Shown piece after piece: positions 26,463-36,058 of a DNA stretch of 55,750 bases. Numbering within the stretch: position 1 is the first letter of the stretch; every line of letters begins with the position of its first letter. Location of the stretch: NCBI GenBank assembly GCA_902551185.1, contig CACDCN010000006.1, positions 1 to 55,750 on the forward strand, read 5' to 3'. Made by a program: the position numbers and the translations under genes. The stretch is from an uncultured SAR86 cluster bacterium (GTDB lineage Bacteria > Pseudomonadota > Gammaproteobacteria > Magnimaribacterales > D2472). Below the pieces are notes generated by a model that saw only the letters and a list, made by a program, of their open reading frames with translations, did no database searches and was not told the origin of the DNA.

Positions 26463-28859
26463 ATGCTAAAGATAAAAAGACTATTTTATTTGGCAATATT
26501 CATTGTTTATCAGAATAATCTAACTGGTAACTTATTAGATGAGGGTATTCTTGAAAGGAATACTAGTAATAATTCTTGCTTAGTTTATCAACCATATCTA
26601 GGCGTTGTTGATGATATTGAAAGCCTTGATATTAAATCAGATAAATTTGAGGTTACTGATAATGAGGCTCTAATACTAAATGGAAATGTAGTGCTTGATT
26701 TTCCTGATGGAATCTTAAAAGCAGGAAAAGCAAGAGTTGATAGAAAAAATGGATTGGTTAACTTTAAAAAAGAAGGTGATTTATTTTTAGAAAACTACTT
26801 CTTCAGAGCAAAAGAAGGTTTCTTTGGCAAAGATGATGAATCGATAGAACTTTACTATGGTCAAACATTCTTAAAGGATAGAAATATAGTTCTGACTTTT
26901 GATGAATTAAAAGGAAACTTAAACAATAAAATTCTTCTTAAACAAGTATCAATGACTTCATGTGCTGATCCAAGGGCTGGATGGCAGTTTGTAGCTGAGA
27001 GTATTGAATTAGATGATCAATCTAAAAGAGGCAGTGCAAAAAAAGTAAAGGTCAATATTCTTGATAAAACTATTTTAAGACTTCCTTATGTGCCCTTTGC
27101 AACTTCAAGTGAAAGAATGACTGGTTTTCTTGAACCCTCCTTATCTTATTCATCCGACGGCTTAGATTTTATGATTCCTTATTACAAAGTCATATCAGAT
27201 AAATCTGATATAACCTTAGCAACTAGAAATATTTCAGAACGTGGGCTTGGTTTTGAAGGAAATTTTAGAAGATTGCATGGAGAAATAAATAATCTAAGTA
27301 ATATTGATTTTATATATTTTAAAGAGGACAAAGAATTTAAAAACTTATATCCAAATCAATCTGATAAAAGATGGGCGTATAACTTTAAAAATTCATATGG
27401 TACAAAAAATAAATTTTGGATAAATATTAATTGGGCTAAAGCTTCAGATAGTCTTATTCTTAGAGATATTCCTGGGGATATAACCTCTATTGGAAATCAA
27501 AGAGCGCAAAATCTAAAACAAAATGTTTCTCTTAATGGGGTGATCGGTGATCTTAGAATCAAAGTCAGACATCAAGGATTCCAAACGTTAAATCCCATTC
27601 TTACAAATGGGTATAAAAAAATGCCTTCTTTAGAACTTGAATACCTAAAAAACCTTAAAAACTTCACTATATATGAAAGATTAAATTTTTCTTATTTTAA
27701 AGCGGATGCTATACATGGGTTTTATGGGTATCAAAATAAAAATAATAAATTTATTTATTCTATTAATACTCCTGCTGAAGGCTCAAGGATTTTTTCAGAC
27801 TTTAAAATTTCAAATCAAACATATTTTAATGGCATGAGAATATCTTCGTCATTTGGATTAAAAAGTATTAATTATGATTTAGATGATGGGGTTCAATCAA
27901 ACTCAGTCAGTATTCCAAATTTTAAACTAGATATAAGCACCTTGTTGTTTAAGAAGAATAAAATGGATCTTCATATTTTAAAACCAAGATTTATTTATGG
28001 TTATGTTGAATACGAAGATCAAGATATAAATCCGATCTTTGATACAAATAAAATTTCTATGATGAATCAAATATTTAATAATGAAAGATTTTCTGGAATG
28101 GATAGAATCGGTGACCAAAACTTCTATACATTAAGTATGGAGTATAAAAAAAGACATATGAATATGGAAAAAATATCTATGAGTATTTCTAAAAAATTCT
28201 ACTTAGATGACAGAAATATTTGGTTAGATAATATGCATATGGATATGACACCAATGGATGATGAAATGATAGGAATGAATCCTATGATTATGCCAGCAAT
28301 GAATATGATGCAAATGCCTATGGATGAAGGTCCTTTAATGGTAATGGGAAAATGGATGCCAAATATGAATACTATGATTATGGGATATTCAAGCTATCTT
28401 CAAGAGCAAGAAAAAGTACCTATGGCTGGTATTACAATCAAACAAGATTTTGAAAAAGGTACTCTTGGATATGCTAAAAGATATACTCGAATGGCAGGTG
28501 ATTTTATGACAACTTTAGACTATTCAGAGTTTTATGCAGATCTTAAAATAAGAAGCAATCTAAGTCTTATTGCTAAATTTAAAAGGGATGATGAATCAAC
28601 TTCTAAGATTGAATCTGTATTTGGGCTAGGTTATGAAAATTGTTGCTTTATTTTCAGAGTTACAACTTCAGACAAAAACCTCTCAAAATATCTTCCTATA
28701 CTCGAATCAGATTCTTATATGTATCTTAATGATGCATGGGATAATATAATAATGATTGAAAATAAAAGTAGAGTTAATTTTCAATTCGAATTTAAGGGTT
28801 TAAATTCATCTTTTGAAAAAATTGGTAGATTAATGAATAATTCTATCTTTAATTATTAA
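26463..28859 (+). CDS. lptD: LPS-assembly outer-membrane protein LptD with methionine-rich insertion
   Basis: The 798-residue protein inserts lipopolysaccharide into the outer leaflet with LptE. An N-terminal signal-like segment is followed by the OstA jellyroll (about 50-200: LILNGNVVLDFPDG, MTSCADPRAGW, LPYVPFATSSERMTGFL) and a long beta-barrel (NERFSGMDRIGD, about 540-555). The four cysteines that form the LptD disulfides are present: about Cys39, Cys167 and the adjacent pair Cys727-Cys728. Residues 591-640 are an unusual stretch with 19 Met in 50 positions, just after a barrel strand (KKFYLDDRNIW). It heads lptD-surA-pdxA-rsmA-apaH. Confidence 0.95.
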   Translation: MLKIKRLFYLAIFIVYQNNLTGNLLDEGILERNTSNNSCLVYQPYLGVVDDIESLDIKSDKFEVTDNEALILNGNVVLDFPDGILKAGKARVDRKNGLVNFKKEGDLFLENYFFRAKEGFFGKDDESIELYYGQTFLKDRNIVLTFDELKGNLNNKILLKQVSMTSCADPRAGWQFVAESIELDDQSKRGSAKKVKVNILDKTILRLPYVPFATSSERMTGFLEPSLSYSSDGLDFMIPYYKVISDKSDITLATRNISERGLGFEGNFRRLHGEINNLSNIDFIYFKEDKEFKNLYPNQSDKRWAYNFKNSYGTKNKFWININWAKASDSLILRDIPGDITSIGNQRAQNLKQNVSLNGVIGDLRIKVRHQGFQTLNPILTNGYKKMPSLELEYLKNLKNFTIYERLNFSYFKADAIHGFYGYQNKNNKFIYSINTPAEGSRIFSDFKISNQTYFNGMRISSSFGLKSINYDLDDGVQSNSVSIPNFKLDISTLLFKKNKMDLHILKPRFIYGYVEYEDQDINPIFDTNKISMMNQIFNNERFSGMDRIGDQNFYTLSMEYKKRHMNMEKISMSISKKFYLDDRNIWLDNMHMDMTPMDDEMIGMNPMIMPAMNMMQMPMDEGPLMVMGKWMPNMNTMIMGYSSYLQEQEKVPMAGITIKQDFEKGTLGYAKRYTRMAGDFMTTLDYSEFYADLKIRSNLSLIAKFKRDDESTSKIESVFGLGYENCCFIFRVTTSDKNLSKYLPILESDSYMYLNDAWDNIIMIENKSRVNFQFEFKGLNSSFEKIGRLMNNSIFNY

Positions 28860-28866
28860 GTAAAAT

Positions 28867-30105
28867 ATGAATAAATTTTTAATAGTATTCTTTATCTTCA
28901 CGTCTGCTATATCTGCAAAAGTTGAGGTGCTGGATAGAATAGCCATCATTGTTGATGATGGTGTGATTATGGAATCACAAATAAAAAGCTCTATTGCTGA
29001 TCTTGAAAGAAGATATGAAGATCAAAATATTCCAAAGCCTCCTGAAGATATTTTCTTAGACCAGATAAGAGAAAAACTTATTATTGAAGAATTACAACTT
29101 CAACTAGCCGATAGAGCAGGCGTTAAAATAAGTGATGCGGAACTAAATCAAACCATGAGTAGGCTGGCTTATAACAATCAAATGAGTTTAGAAGAATTTA
29201 TTAATTTTGTTGAGGCAGATGGCGCCTCATATGAAGACTTAAGAGACTCAATAAGAAAAGAGATGAAAATTCAAAGAGTTCAAAGAGGTAGAGTTAATTC
29301 AAATATTGATATAACAGATAAAGAGTTTGAAGCTTTCTTAAAAACTGATGAATCTCTTGGGATATTAGAGCCTGAGCTTTTAGTTAGACAAATTCTTATT
29401 AAAGATATTAAAACAGCTAATCAAATCATTGAAAAAATAAACAATGGTGAAGATTTTTCAGAGCTTGCAATACAATTTTCAATAAGTGGTAATGCAGCAA
29501 GTGGCGGTCTAATCAATTGGAGAAAGCCAATGGATATGCCTCAATTATTTGAAGAATCTCTAGCCAAAAAATCTGTTGGATTTATTTCAGAGCCTCTAGA
29601 AAGTGGGTCTGGATTTCATATCCTGAAACTTGAAGATAAAAGAGGTGATTTTGTTAAATTCGAAGAACAATGGCAATCGAGACATATATTATTAATGCCT
29701 TCTGCTATTAGGACTGAGGAAGAGACAAAGAATCAACTTAAAGAAATAAGACAAAGAATATTAGATGGTGAAGATTTTGCTTTATTAGCGAATGAATTTT
29801 CTGAAGATCCAGGTTCTGCAAAGTTAGGCGGCGATCTTGGATGGCTTGGCATGGGCGTACTAGCAGATGAATTTGAAAAAACAATGGTAGAGTCTGAAAT
29901 AGGAATTATTTCTGAAGTATTCCAAACTGAGTTTGGTTTTCATTTTTTAGAAGTGCTGGGCAATAGAAATCATGAGCTTACTGATAAACTTATCGAAGAT
30001 AAGGCATATGAAATTCTTTATTCAAGAAAATTTGATGAAGAATTAGAAACTACTTTAAGGACGATGAGAGCAGAAGCCTTTGTAGAATTTAAAGAACTCG
30101 ATTGA
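28867..30105 (+). CDS. surA: periplasmic peptidyl-prolyl isomerase/chaperone SurA
   Basis: The 412-residue outer-membrane-protein chaperone has a signal peptide (MNKFLIVFFIFTSAISA), the N-terminal SurA domain (RIAIIVDDGVIMESQIKSS and on) and two parvulin-type PpiC domains (about 170-260 and 278-375; the second has SRHILLMPS and LGGDLGWLGMG). LptD is a major SurA client in E. coli, and the two genes are adjacent with a 7-bp gap. Normal family length. Confidence 0.96.
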   Translation: MNKFLIVFFIFTSAISAKVEVLDRIAIIVDDGVIMESQIKSSIADLERRYEDQNIPKPPEDIFLDQIREKLIIEELQLQLADRAGVKISDAELNQTMSRLAYNNQMSLEEFINFVEADGASYEDLRDSIRKEMKIQRVQRGRVNSNIDITDKEFEAFLKTDESLGILEPELLVRQILIKDIKTANQIIEKINNGEDFSELAIQFSISGNAASGGLINWRKPMDMPQLFEESLAKKSVGFISEPLESGSGFHILKLEDKRGDFVKFEEQWQSRHILLMPSAIRTEEETKNQLKEIRQRILDGEDFALLANEFSEDPGSAKLGGDLGWLGMGVLADEFEKTMVESEIGIISEVFQTEFGFHFLEVLGNRNHELTDKLIEDKAYEILYSRKFDEELETTLRTMRAEAFVEFKELD

Positions 30106-31085
30106 AAAAAATAATTTACTCACCTGGCGAGCCTGCTGGCATTGGCCCAGATTTAATTATTAAGCTTGCATCAAATAAAGTATTTGAAAATTTTAAAATA
30201 CCAATTCTTGTTGTAGGTGATCCAAGTCTATTTTTGGCTAGATCAAAGTTATTAAAAAAGAAAATAAAAATAATTAATATCGATTCTATTACAGAATTAA
30301 AAAATAATAAAAAAGGTGCCCTACAAGTTATTTCAGTAAGTAAATGTAAAAATATTTTCCCCGGAAAGATACATAAGTCCAACGCAAAGTATGTATTAGA
30401 TAATCTAAATTATGCGATAAAAGAAACGATCTCTAATAAAGATGCTGCATTAGTTACTGGGCCATTAAGCAAAGAAAATATTATTTCAATTAAAAAAGAT
30501 TTTTCTGGCCATACTGAACACATTCAAAAATTAACAAAAAGTAATGATGTGCTAATGATGCTTGCTTCAGATAAGCTAAAGGTAGCTTTAGCGACAACAC
30601 ATATTCCTATTAAAGATGTGCCAAATAAAATTACTAAAAAATTAATAATCAATAAAATTGAAATATTAAACGAAGAACTTAAAGATAAATTCAAGATAAA
30701 CAAGCCAAATATTAAGGTGCTTGGTTTAAACCCACATGCTGGAGAAAATGGCAAAATCGGGAGTGAAGAACTTAAAATAATTAAACCTGCTATTGAAGAG
30801 GTAAAGAAGAAGAATATAAATGTCTCCTTCCCTATTTCAGCTGATACTGCATTTTCTTCAAAATTATTAAAAGAAACGGATGCGTATCTTGGCATGTATC
30901 ATGATCAAGTTTTACCTGTTTTAAAAGCTTTAAGTTTTGGAAGCTCGATAAATATTACTCTTGGAATTCCTATAATAAGGACTTCTGTGGATCATGGTGT
31001 TGCTTTGGATATTGCTGGTACAAATAAATCTAATACATCTTCACTAGAATTAGCAATAAAAACAGCAAGAAAGTTAATTAAATGA
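30102..31085 (+). CDS. pdxA: 4-hydroxythreonine-4-phosphate dehydrogenase
   Basis: The 327-residue enzyme acts in the DXP-dependent pyridoxal 5'-phosphate pathway. It has SPGEPAGIGPDLII at the N-terminus, GPLSKENI, the metal-ligand FSGHTEHIQ, TTHIPIKDV and YHDQVLPVLKAL, and ends with SVDHGVALDIAG. Translation begins with TTG at 30102, overlapping the surA stop as TTGA. Full length. Confidence 0.96.
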   Translation: MKKIIYSPGEPAGIGPDLIIKLASNKVFENFKIPILVVGDPSLFLARSKLLKKKIKIINIDSITELKNNKKGALQVISVSKCKNIFPGKIHKSNAKYVLDNLNYAIKETISNKDAALVTGPLSKENIISIKKDFSGHTEHIQKLTKSNDVLMMLASDKLKVALATTHIPIKDVPNKITKKLIINKIEILNEELKDKFKINKPNIKVLGLNPHAGENGKIGSEELKIIKPAIEEVKKKNINVSFPISADTAFSSKLLKETDAYLGMYHDQVLPVLKALSFGSSINITLGIPIIRTSVDHGVALDIAGTNKSNTSSLELAIKTARKLIK

Positions 31086-31849
31086 ATTCTAGAAATATCA
31101 GAAGAAAATATGCGCAGAATTATTTAATAGACCCAGCTATATTATTTGAAATGGCTACGGTCATTACTCCAAAAGAAAACGATACTTTTGTTGAAATTGG
31201 GCCAGGTCATGGCGCCCTTACCAATCAAATTAATAAAGAACATATAAATATTATCTGTATTGATATCGATACAGATAATATTGATCTAATGAATGATAAG
31301 TTTAAGGGGCCAGCAAATTTTAAATTTATAAATCAAGATATCTTAAACTTTGAATTACCCAACATTGATTCGAAATTAAGGATAGTAGGCAACCTGCCAT
31401 ATAACATCTCAACTCAAATTATGATCAAGTTTATTGATGATTTTGAAAAAATTGAAGATATGCACTTTCTTGTTCAAAAAGAAGTCGCTCAAAAAATAAA
31501 TGGAAAAGTTTCAACTAAAAATTGGGGTAAGCTAGCATTAAAAATTTCTGCCTTCTTTGAAACAGAGGTATTATTTGACGTGCCACCAGAAGCATTTGAC
31601 ATTAAACCAAAGGTGAACTCAAGCTTTATTAGGCTAATCCCAAGAAAAAATCTAAATTATGATATTTCTATTAAAGATAACTTATTTAAAATAATAGACT
31701 TAGCATTTAGTTCAAAAAGAAAAAATATTAAAAATAATTTAAAAAGTTTAAATATTTCATGGGATTCGTTTGGGCTGGATCCAACTTTAAGATCTGAGAA
31801 TTTACCTGTAGAAGATTTTATAAAGCTCGCAAAGGAATACGATATTTAA
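31082..31849 (+). CDS. rsmA: 16S rRNA dimethyladenosine transferase RsmA (KsgA)
   Basis: The 255-residue SAM-dependent enzyme dimethylates two adjacent adenosines near the 3' end of 16S rRNA during late 30S maturation. The SAM-binding EIGPGHGALT (about residues 38-47), the catalytic NLPYNIST and the C-terminal FSSKRKNIKNNLK are conserved. It overlaps pdxA by 4 bp. apaG, often found between rsmA and apaH, is missing. Confidence 0.96.
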   Translation: MNSRNIRRKYAQNYLIDPAILFEMATVITPKENDTFVEIGPGHGALTNQINKEHINIICIDIDTDNIDLMNDKFKGPANFKFINQDILNFELPNIDSKLRIVGNLPYNISTQIMIKFIDDFEKIEDMHFLVQKEVAQKINGKVSTKNWGKLALKISAFFETEVLFDVPPEAFDIKPKVNSSFIRLIPRKNLNYDISIKDNLFKIIDLAFSSKRKNIKNNLKSLNISWDSFGLDPTLRSENLPVEDFIKLAKEYDI

Positions 31850-32656
31850 ATGTCTCACTATGTAATAGGCGATGTTCAAGGCTGTTTTGATGAACTTCAA
31901 TTACTGTGTAAAAAGATTAAATTTAATCCTAACAAAGATAAATTAATATTTGCAGGCGATTATGTTAATAGAGGTCCTAAATCTTTAGAGGTATTAAATT
32001 TTTGCTTAAAAAATAAAAAATCTGTTAAAGGCGTCCTTGGTAATCATGATTTCTATTTGTTATATCTTATAGAATATAAAAAAAGAAATAAGTCTTTAAA
32101 TGCAATTCTTGATGCTAAAAATGTAAATGCAATTTATAAATGGTTGAAAAAACAACCTCTTCTGCAAAAAATAAAAATTAAAGAAACAAAAGATACTTTT
32201 TGGATATCGCATGCAGGCATTCCTTATATCTGGAGTTTTAAAACTGCAAAACAACTTTCTGATGAATTAAATAAAGTCTTTAAGAAAGATTCATATAAGA
32301 TCTTAGGTAATATGTGGGGAGACAAGCCTTCAAAGTGGAAAGCAGATTTAAATGGCTATAAAAGATATAGAACAATAATTAATTACTTCACAAGAATGAG
32401 ATACTTAGATCAAAAAGGCTCTCTTTTACTTAAAAAGAAGGATTTAAAACCTCAGAAAAACCATATTCCATGGTTCAAACAAACTATTTCGAACTTAAAG
32501 CCTAACGAATATATAATTTTCGGTCATTGGGCTGCCCTTGATGGCAAGACTAAATTAGATAATATAATTGGTCTAGATACTGGGTGTGTATGGGGTAACA
32601 AACTTACTGCTATGAGATTAGAAGATAAAAAATTATTTCAGGTAAAGAAAAAATGA
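31850..32656 (+). CDS. apaH: symmetrical bis(5'-nucleosyl)-tetraphosphatase ApaH
   Basis: The 268-residue metallophosphatase hydrolyses Ap4A to two ADP and, in E. coli, removes Np4 caps from RNA. The metal-binding motifs GDVQGCFDEL, GDYVNRGP and GNHDFYLL, plus ISHAGIPYIW and IFGHWAAL, are in the ApaH order. It directly follows rsmA and overlaps cca by 4 bp. Confidence 0.95.
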   Translation: MSHYVIGDVQGCFDELQLLCKKIKFNPNKDKLIFAGDYVNRGPKSLEVLNFCLKNKKSVKGVLGNHDFYLLYLIEYKKRNKSLNAILDAKNVNAIYKWLKKQPLLQKIKIKETKDTFWISHAGIPYIWSFKTAKQLSDELNKVFKKDSYKILGNMWGDKPSKWKADLNGYKRYRTIINYFTRMRYLDQKGSLLLKKKDLKPQKNHIPWFKQTISNLKPNEYIIFGHWAALDGKTKLDNIIGLDTGCVWGNKLTAMRLEDKKLFQVKKK

Positions 32657-33672
32657 AGATTTATAAGGTTGGAGGAGCTATAAGAGATTCTTTGCTTGAA
32701 ATAAATGCATCAGATAATGATTGGGTTGTTGTTGGGTCCTCTCCAAAAGAAATGATTGCAGAGGGTTATAAGCCTATAGGAAAAGATTTTCCTGTATTTC
32801 TTCACCCTGAAACAAACGAAGAATATGCTCTCGCAAGAACAGAAAAAAAATCTGGCACCGGCTATCATGGATTTACATTCTATTTTGGAAAGGATGTTAG
32901 TTTAGAAGATGATCTGTCTAGAAGAGATTTCACCATCAATGCAATGGCAGAAGATGAAAGTGGTGAAATTATTGACCCTTTTAATGGGCGAGAGGATTTA
33001 AATAATAAAATCTTTAGGCATGTTTCTGATGCATTTTATGAAGACCCGTTGAGAGCAATCAGATTAGCTAGATTTTATACTTATGACCATTTAAAAGACT
33101 TCACTATTGATGATGAGACTTTGAATAGCATAAAGAAAATTATTTCTTCGGGAGAAATAGCAAAATTATCTCCAGACAGGGTATGGTCTGAAACGTCTAG
33201 AGCCTTAAATAGCTCAAATCCAAATCTTTATTTTGAAAAAATTATTTCATTAAGTCTCTTAGATCCATTTTTTATTAATCTAATAGTGCCTAATTGTGAT
33301 AGTCACTCTGATCAAGAAGTTAGATGGTCTGAGCTTCAAATTAATAATAATTTTAATTTAGGTAAAAATTTACCTATTCCAAATGAATTTAAAAATGCCT
33401 CTAGCGTATTAAAAAATATTTCTAAAATTACAGACAATACTAAAGAGGAAGATTTGATATCAATTATTAAAGGCTCCCATTTCATTAGAAACGAAGAAAT
33501 AATTACAAAATTATGCACATTACCAAATCTAAAAGAAAATAAAGAGTTCGTCTTAAGAATAATAAAAGAAATAAAAAATACTGATTTTTCTTTTCTTTCA
33601 GATACCCCAAATGAGAAAGTTGAGGCAGAAAAGATTAAAATATATGAAGAAATTATTCATAAATGTAAATGA
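32653..33672 (+). CDS. cca: tRNA nucleotidyltransferase (CCA-adding enzyme) without an evident HD domain
   Basis: The 339-residue enzyme maintains tRNA 3' CCA ends. The class II nucleotidyltransferase head is complete: VGGAIRDSLL, DNDWVVVGSSP, RRDFTINAMA and EDPLRAIRLARFYT. Bacterial Cca proteins of this type are usually about 410 residues with a C-terminal HD phosphohydrolase domain; here the C-terminal part (from about residue 230) is short and no HD motif is seen, so the repair-phosphatase functions are probably absent. Because at least the tRNA at 1508-1584 already encodes CCA, repair may be its main role. Coupled to apaH and folM-like genes by 4-bp overlaps. Confidence 0.93.
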   Translation: MKIYKVGGAIRDSLLEINASDNDWVVVGSSPKEMIAEGYKPIGKDFPVFLHPETNEEYALARTEKKSGTGYHGFTFYFGKDVSLEDDLSRRDFTINAMAEDESGEIIDPFNGREDLNNKIFRHVSDAFYEDPLRAIRLARFYTYDHLKDFTIDDETLNSIKKIISSGEIAKLSPDRVWSETSRALNSSNPNLYFEKIISLSLLDPFFINLIVPNCDSHSDQEVRWSELQINNNFNLGKNLPIPNEFKNASSVLKNISKITDNTKEEDLISIIKGSHFIRNEEIITKLCTLPNLKENKEFVLRIIKEIKNTDFSFLSDTPNEKVEAEKIKIYEEIIHKCK

Positions 33673-34394
33673 ACAAAACTATATTTATAACTGGAGCAGC
33701 TAAAAGAATTGGTAAAGCTATAGCGCTTACCTTCAAAGATTTAGGTTGGAATATTATTATTCATTACAATTCATCTAAGAAAGAGGCTGATGAACTTGCT
33801 AATAAAATAAATAAAGATAATCCTGATACGGCTAGAGTTGTGCAAGGAAACCTAGATAAAGAAGCGGATATAGCAAAAATATTAAACGATATTGATGGTA
33901 TGTTCCCTTCCCTAGATCTTTTAGTAAATAATGCTTCAACATTTTATCCTACTCCCATAAAAGAAATTTCAGAAAATCATTGGGAGAAACTAATAGGAAG
34001 CAATCTAAAAGGTCCGTTGTTTTTAATACAAGGTTTAAAAGAAAAATTGAAAGCTTCTAATGGTTCAATTATCAATATAACTGATACAAACTTATCTAAG
34101 GGAGTTCCTAATTATTCAATATATTCTGCAGCCAAGGCAGGACTAGAGGCAATCACTAAGGGGTTGGCAAGAGAACTAGCTCCTAAAATAAAAGTAAATG
34201 CAATTGCACCTGGAGCAATGCTTGAACCACCTGATGTAGCTTGGACTGAAGATCAAAAAAATAAATTAATTGAAAGTATACCTCTTAATAGAATGGGTTC
34301 AGAACAAGACATTGCACAGGCTGTAAAATTTCTTGCCCATTCTAAATATATTACTGGTCAGATAATTAAGGTAGATGGAGGGAAATCTTTATAA
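33669..34394 (+). CDS. pteridine reductase-like SDR (FolM/PTR1 family)
   Basis: The 241-residue short-chain dehydrogenase starts FITGAAKRIGKAIA, the TGxxxRxG form typical of pteridine reductases, with LLVNNASTFYP (about 89-99), catalytic Tyr/Lys in YSIYSAAK (about 153-160) and a C-terminal ITGQIIKVDGG. Such enzymes reduce dihydrofolate or dihydromonapterin. The folB and folK genes 2-3 kb away support a pterin role, though they are on the other strand. A generic oxoacyl reductase is the alternative. Confidence 0.8.
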   Translation: MNKTIFITGAAKRIGKAIALTFKDLGWNIIIHYNSSKKEADELANKINKDNPDTARVVQGNLDKEADIAKILNDIDGMFPSLDLLVNNASTFYPTPIKEISENHWEKLIGSNLKGPLFLIQGLKEKLKASNGSIINITDTNLSKGVPNYSIYSAAKAGLEAITKGLARELAPKIKVNAIAPGAMLEPPDVAWTEDQKNKLIESIPLNRMGSEQDIAQAVKFLAHSKYITGQIIKVDGGKSL

Positions 34395-35449
34395 TGGAGC
34401 CACTTGATGATGCAAAGTTCTCTGGTACAAAAGAAGTTGCTGAGCATTTAACAATTGAAGCAGCAAAATTGCAGCCATGGATTGATGAATTCGTTCCAGA
34501 GGCTGGAAAGATTAAGTCTATTGAGCAGTTCAAGGGTGGCCAATCTAATCCAACATATAAAATTACCACCGACTCAAAAAGTCTTGTTTTAAGACGTAAA
34601 CCTCCTGGGAAATTATTGCCATCTGCACATGCTGTAGATAGAGAATATAAGGTCATAACTGCGTTATATCAGACTGATGTTCCAGTTCCAAAAACCTATG
34701 GTCTTTGCGAAGATGATGATGTTGCTGGGACAGCATTTTTTGTTATGGACTTTCTTGATGGAGATCTTTTTTGGGATCCTATGATCCCATCAGTGACCAA
34801 TAAAGATAGAACTGAAATATATAAAAATAAAAATAAAACTTTAGCTAAACTCCATAGCGTTGATTACAAAAAAATAGGATTAGAAGACTACGGTAAGCCT
34901 GGAAATTATGTAGCTAGACAAGTTTCAAGATGGTCAAAACAATATAGAGCATCTGAAACTAATGATATTGAAGCCATGAACAATTTAATTGAATGGCTGC
35001 CTAAAAATATTCCTGATGATGATGAGACATCAATTGTGCATGGAGATTATCGGTTAGATAATATGATATTAAAAGATAATCAGGTTATAGGTATCTTGGA
35101 TTGGGAGCTTTCTACATTAGGTCACCCAATTGCAGATTTCAGTTACCATTGTCTTTCATGGAGAAATCAAGAAGCATTTTGGGATCAAGCTAAATTAAAG
35201 GAACTCGGAGTACCCACTGAGAAAGAATATATGGAAATGTATTCTAAGAACACCGGCAAAGATCTCTCAAAAAATTGGGAATTCTATATGGCTTTTAACA
35301 TGTTCAAGATTGCAGGAATATTACAAGGAATTCTTGGAAGAGTTAGAGATGGCACTGCCGCAAGCAAGCATGCTGAAGATCGAGGAAAGATGGTCTATCC
35401 TCTGTCACAAGCAGCATGGTCTATAATTGAAGAAAATTTTTTAAAGTAA
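34394..35449 (+). CDS. phosphotransferase-family protein (ACAD10-like APH domain)
   Basis: The 351-residue protein has an aminoglycoside-phosphotransferase fold: GGQSNPTYKI loop, SLVLRRKPPGKLLPSAH (about residues 65-81), catalytic loop VHGDYRLDNMIL and GILDWELSTLGHPIADFSY. This is the subgroup related to the kinase domain of ACAD10, usually linked with acyl-CoA metabolism in bacteria. The ATG overlaps the preceding stop (TAATG). The stop codon abuts that of the convergent PepSY gene with no spacer. The substrate is unknown. Confidence 0.83.
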   Translation: MEPLDDAKFSGTKEVAEHLTIEAAKLQPWIDEFVPEAGKIKSIEQFKGGQSNPTYKITTDSKSLVLRRKPPGKLLPSAHAVDREYKVITALYQTDVPVPKTYGLCEDDDVAGTAFFVMDFLDGDLFWDPMIPSVTNKDRTEIYKNKNKTLAKLHSVDYKKIGLEDYGKPGNYVARQVSRWSKQYRASETNDIEAMNNLIEWLPKNIPDDDETSIVHGDYRLDNMILKDNQVIGILDWELSTLGHPIADFSYHCLSWRNQEAFWDQAKLKELGVPTEKEYMEMYSKNTGKDLSKNWEFYMAFNMFKIAGILQGILGRVRDGTAASKHAEDRGKMVYPLSQAAWSIIEENFLK

Positions 35450-36058
35450 CTACTTTTTAATAAAAAATAATACTATTCCAGAAATCGAAGTCATTAAAGC
35501 TAATATAGAAAGTATTTTTAAAAGAAGATTGTTTATATTGTCCCTGTCTTGATAATCCATTATATGCAAAGCCCAGAAAAGATCCCATAAACGCCAAGAA
35601 TCTGACCTAATAGCACTTATATCACCAGTTAAAGGATTTATATAAATATTAATATTATCTTCTGTATCTGTCTGAACTTTAAATATTGGTAAATCTCTTC
35701 CTCTAAATTCTGCACCTTTATATGTTTCATTAATCAAGATTCCATCTATTGGATTTAAAGAAGTTTTTTTACTTGCAATTAATAAGGCCTCATCTTTAGT
35801 TAATGGCTCGACCTTGGCACCATCAGGATATGTTTCATAAGTTTTATCACCATTATCATTTTTTTCAATTATTGAAACACCTAATCTATCAAAAATTCTA
35901 TATTCAACATCAACTGGTAAACGATATTGCTCTCCTCTGACGAGCTCAATCTTATTATAGGCAAAGTAAATGCCTGATATTGTCCATAATAATAATTGTA
36001 TCGATACAAATATACTTAAATACCTATGGAAGGTTCTTATAAGTTTTTTTGTTTTCAT
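35450..36058 (-). CDS. PepSY-domain membrane protein
   Basis: The 202-residue protein has a transmembrane helix near the N-terminus (about 12-32, starting HRYLSIFVSIQLLLW), a periplasmic region with a PepSY-like segment (LTKDEALLIASKK, then DGILI and INPLTGDISAI), and a second helix at the C-terminus (LLKILSILALMTSISGIVLFF). The LHIMDYQDRDNIN segment before the last helix is typical of PepSY-TM proteins, some of which act in iron reduction or transport; function here is not known. Its ATG overlaps the folK stop (TAATG). Confidence 0.75.
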   Translation of the reverse strand: MKTKKLIRTFHRYLSIFVSIQLLLWTISGIYFAYNKIELVRGEQYRLPVDVEYRIFDRLGVSIIEKNDNGDKTYETYPDGAKVEPLTKDEALLIASKKTSLNPIDGILINETYKGAEFRGRDLPIFKVQTDTEDNINIYINPLTGDISAIRSDSWRLWDLFWALHIMDYQDRDNINNLLLKILSILALMTSISGIVLFFIKK

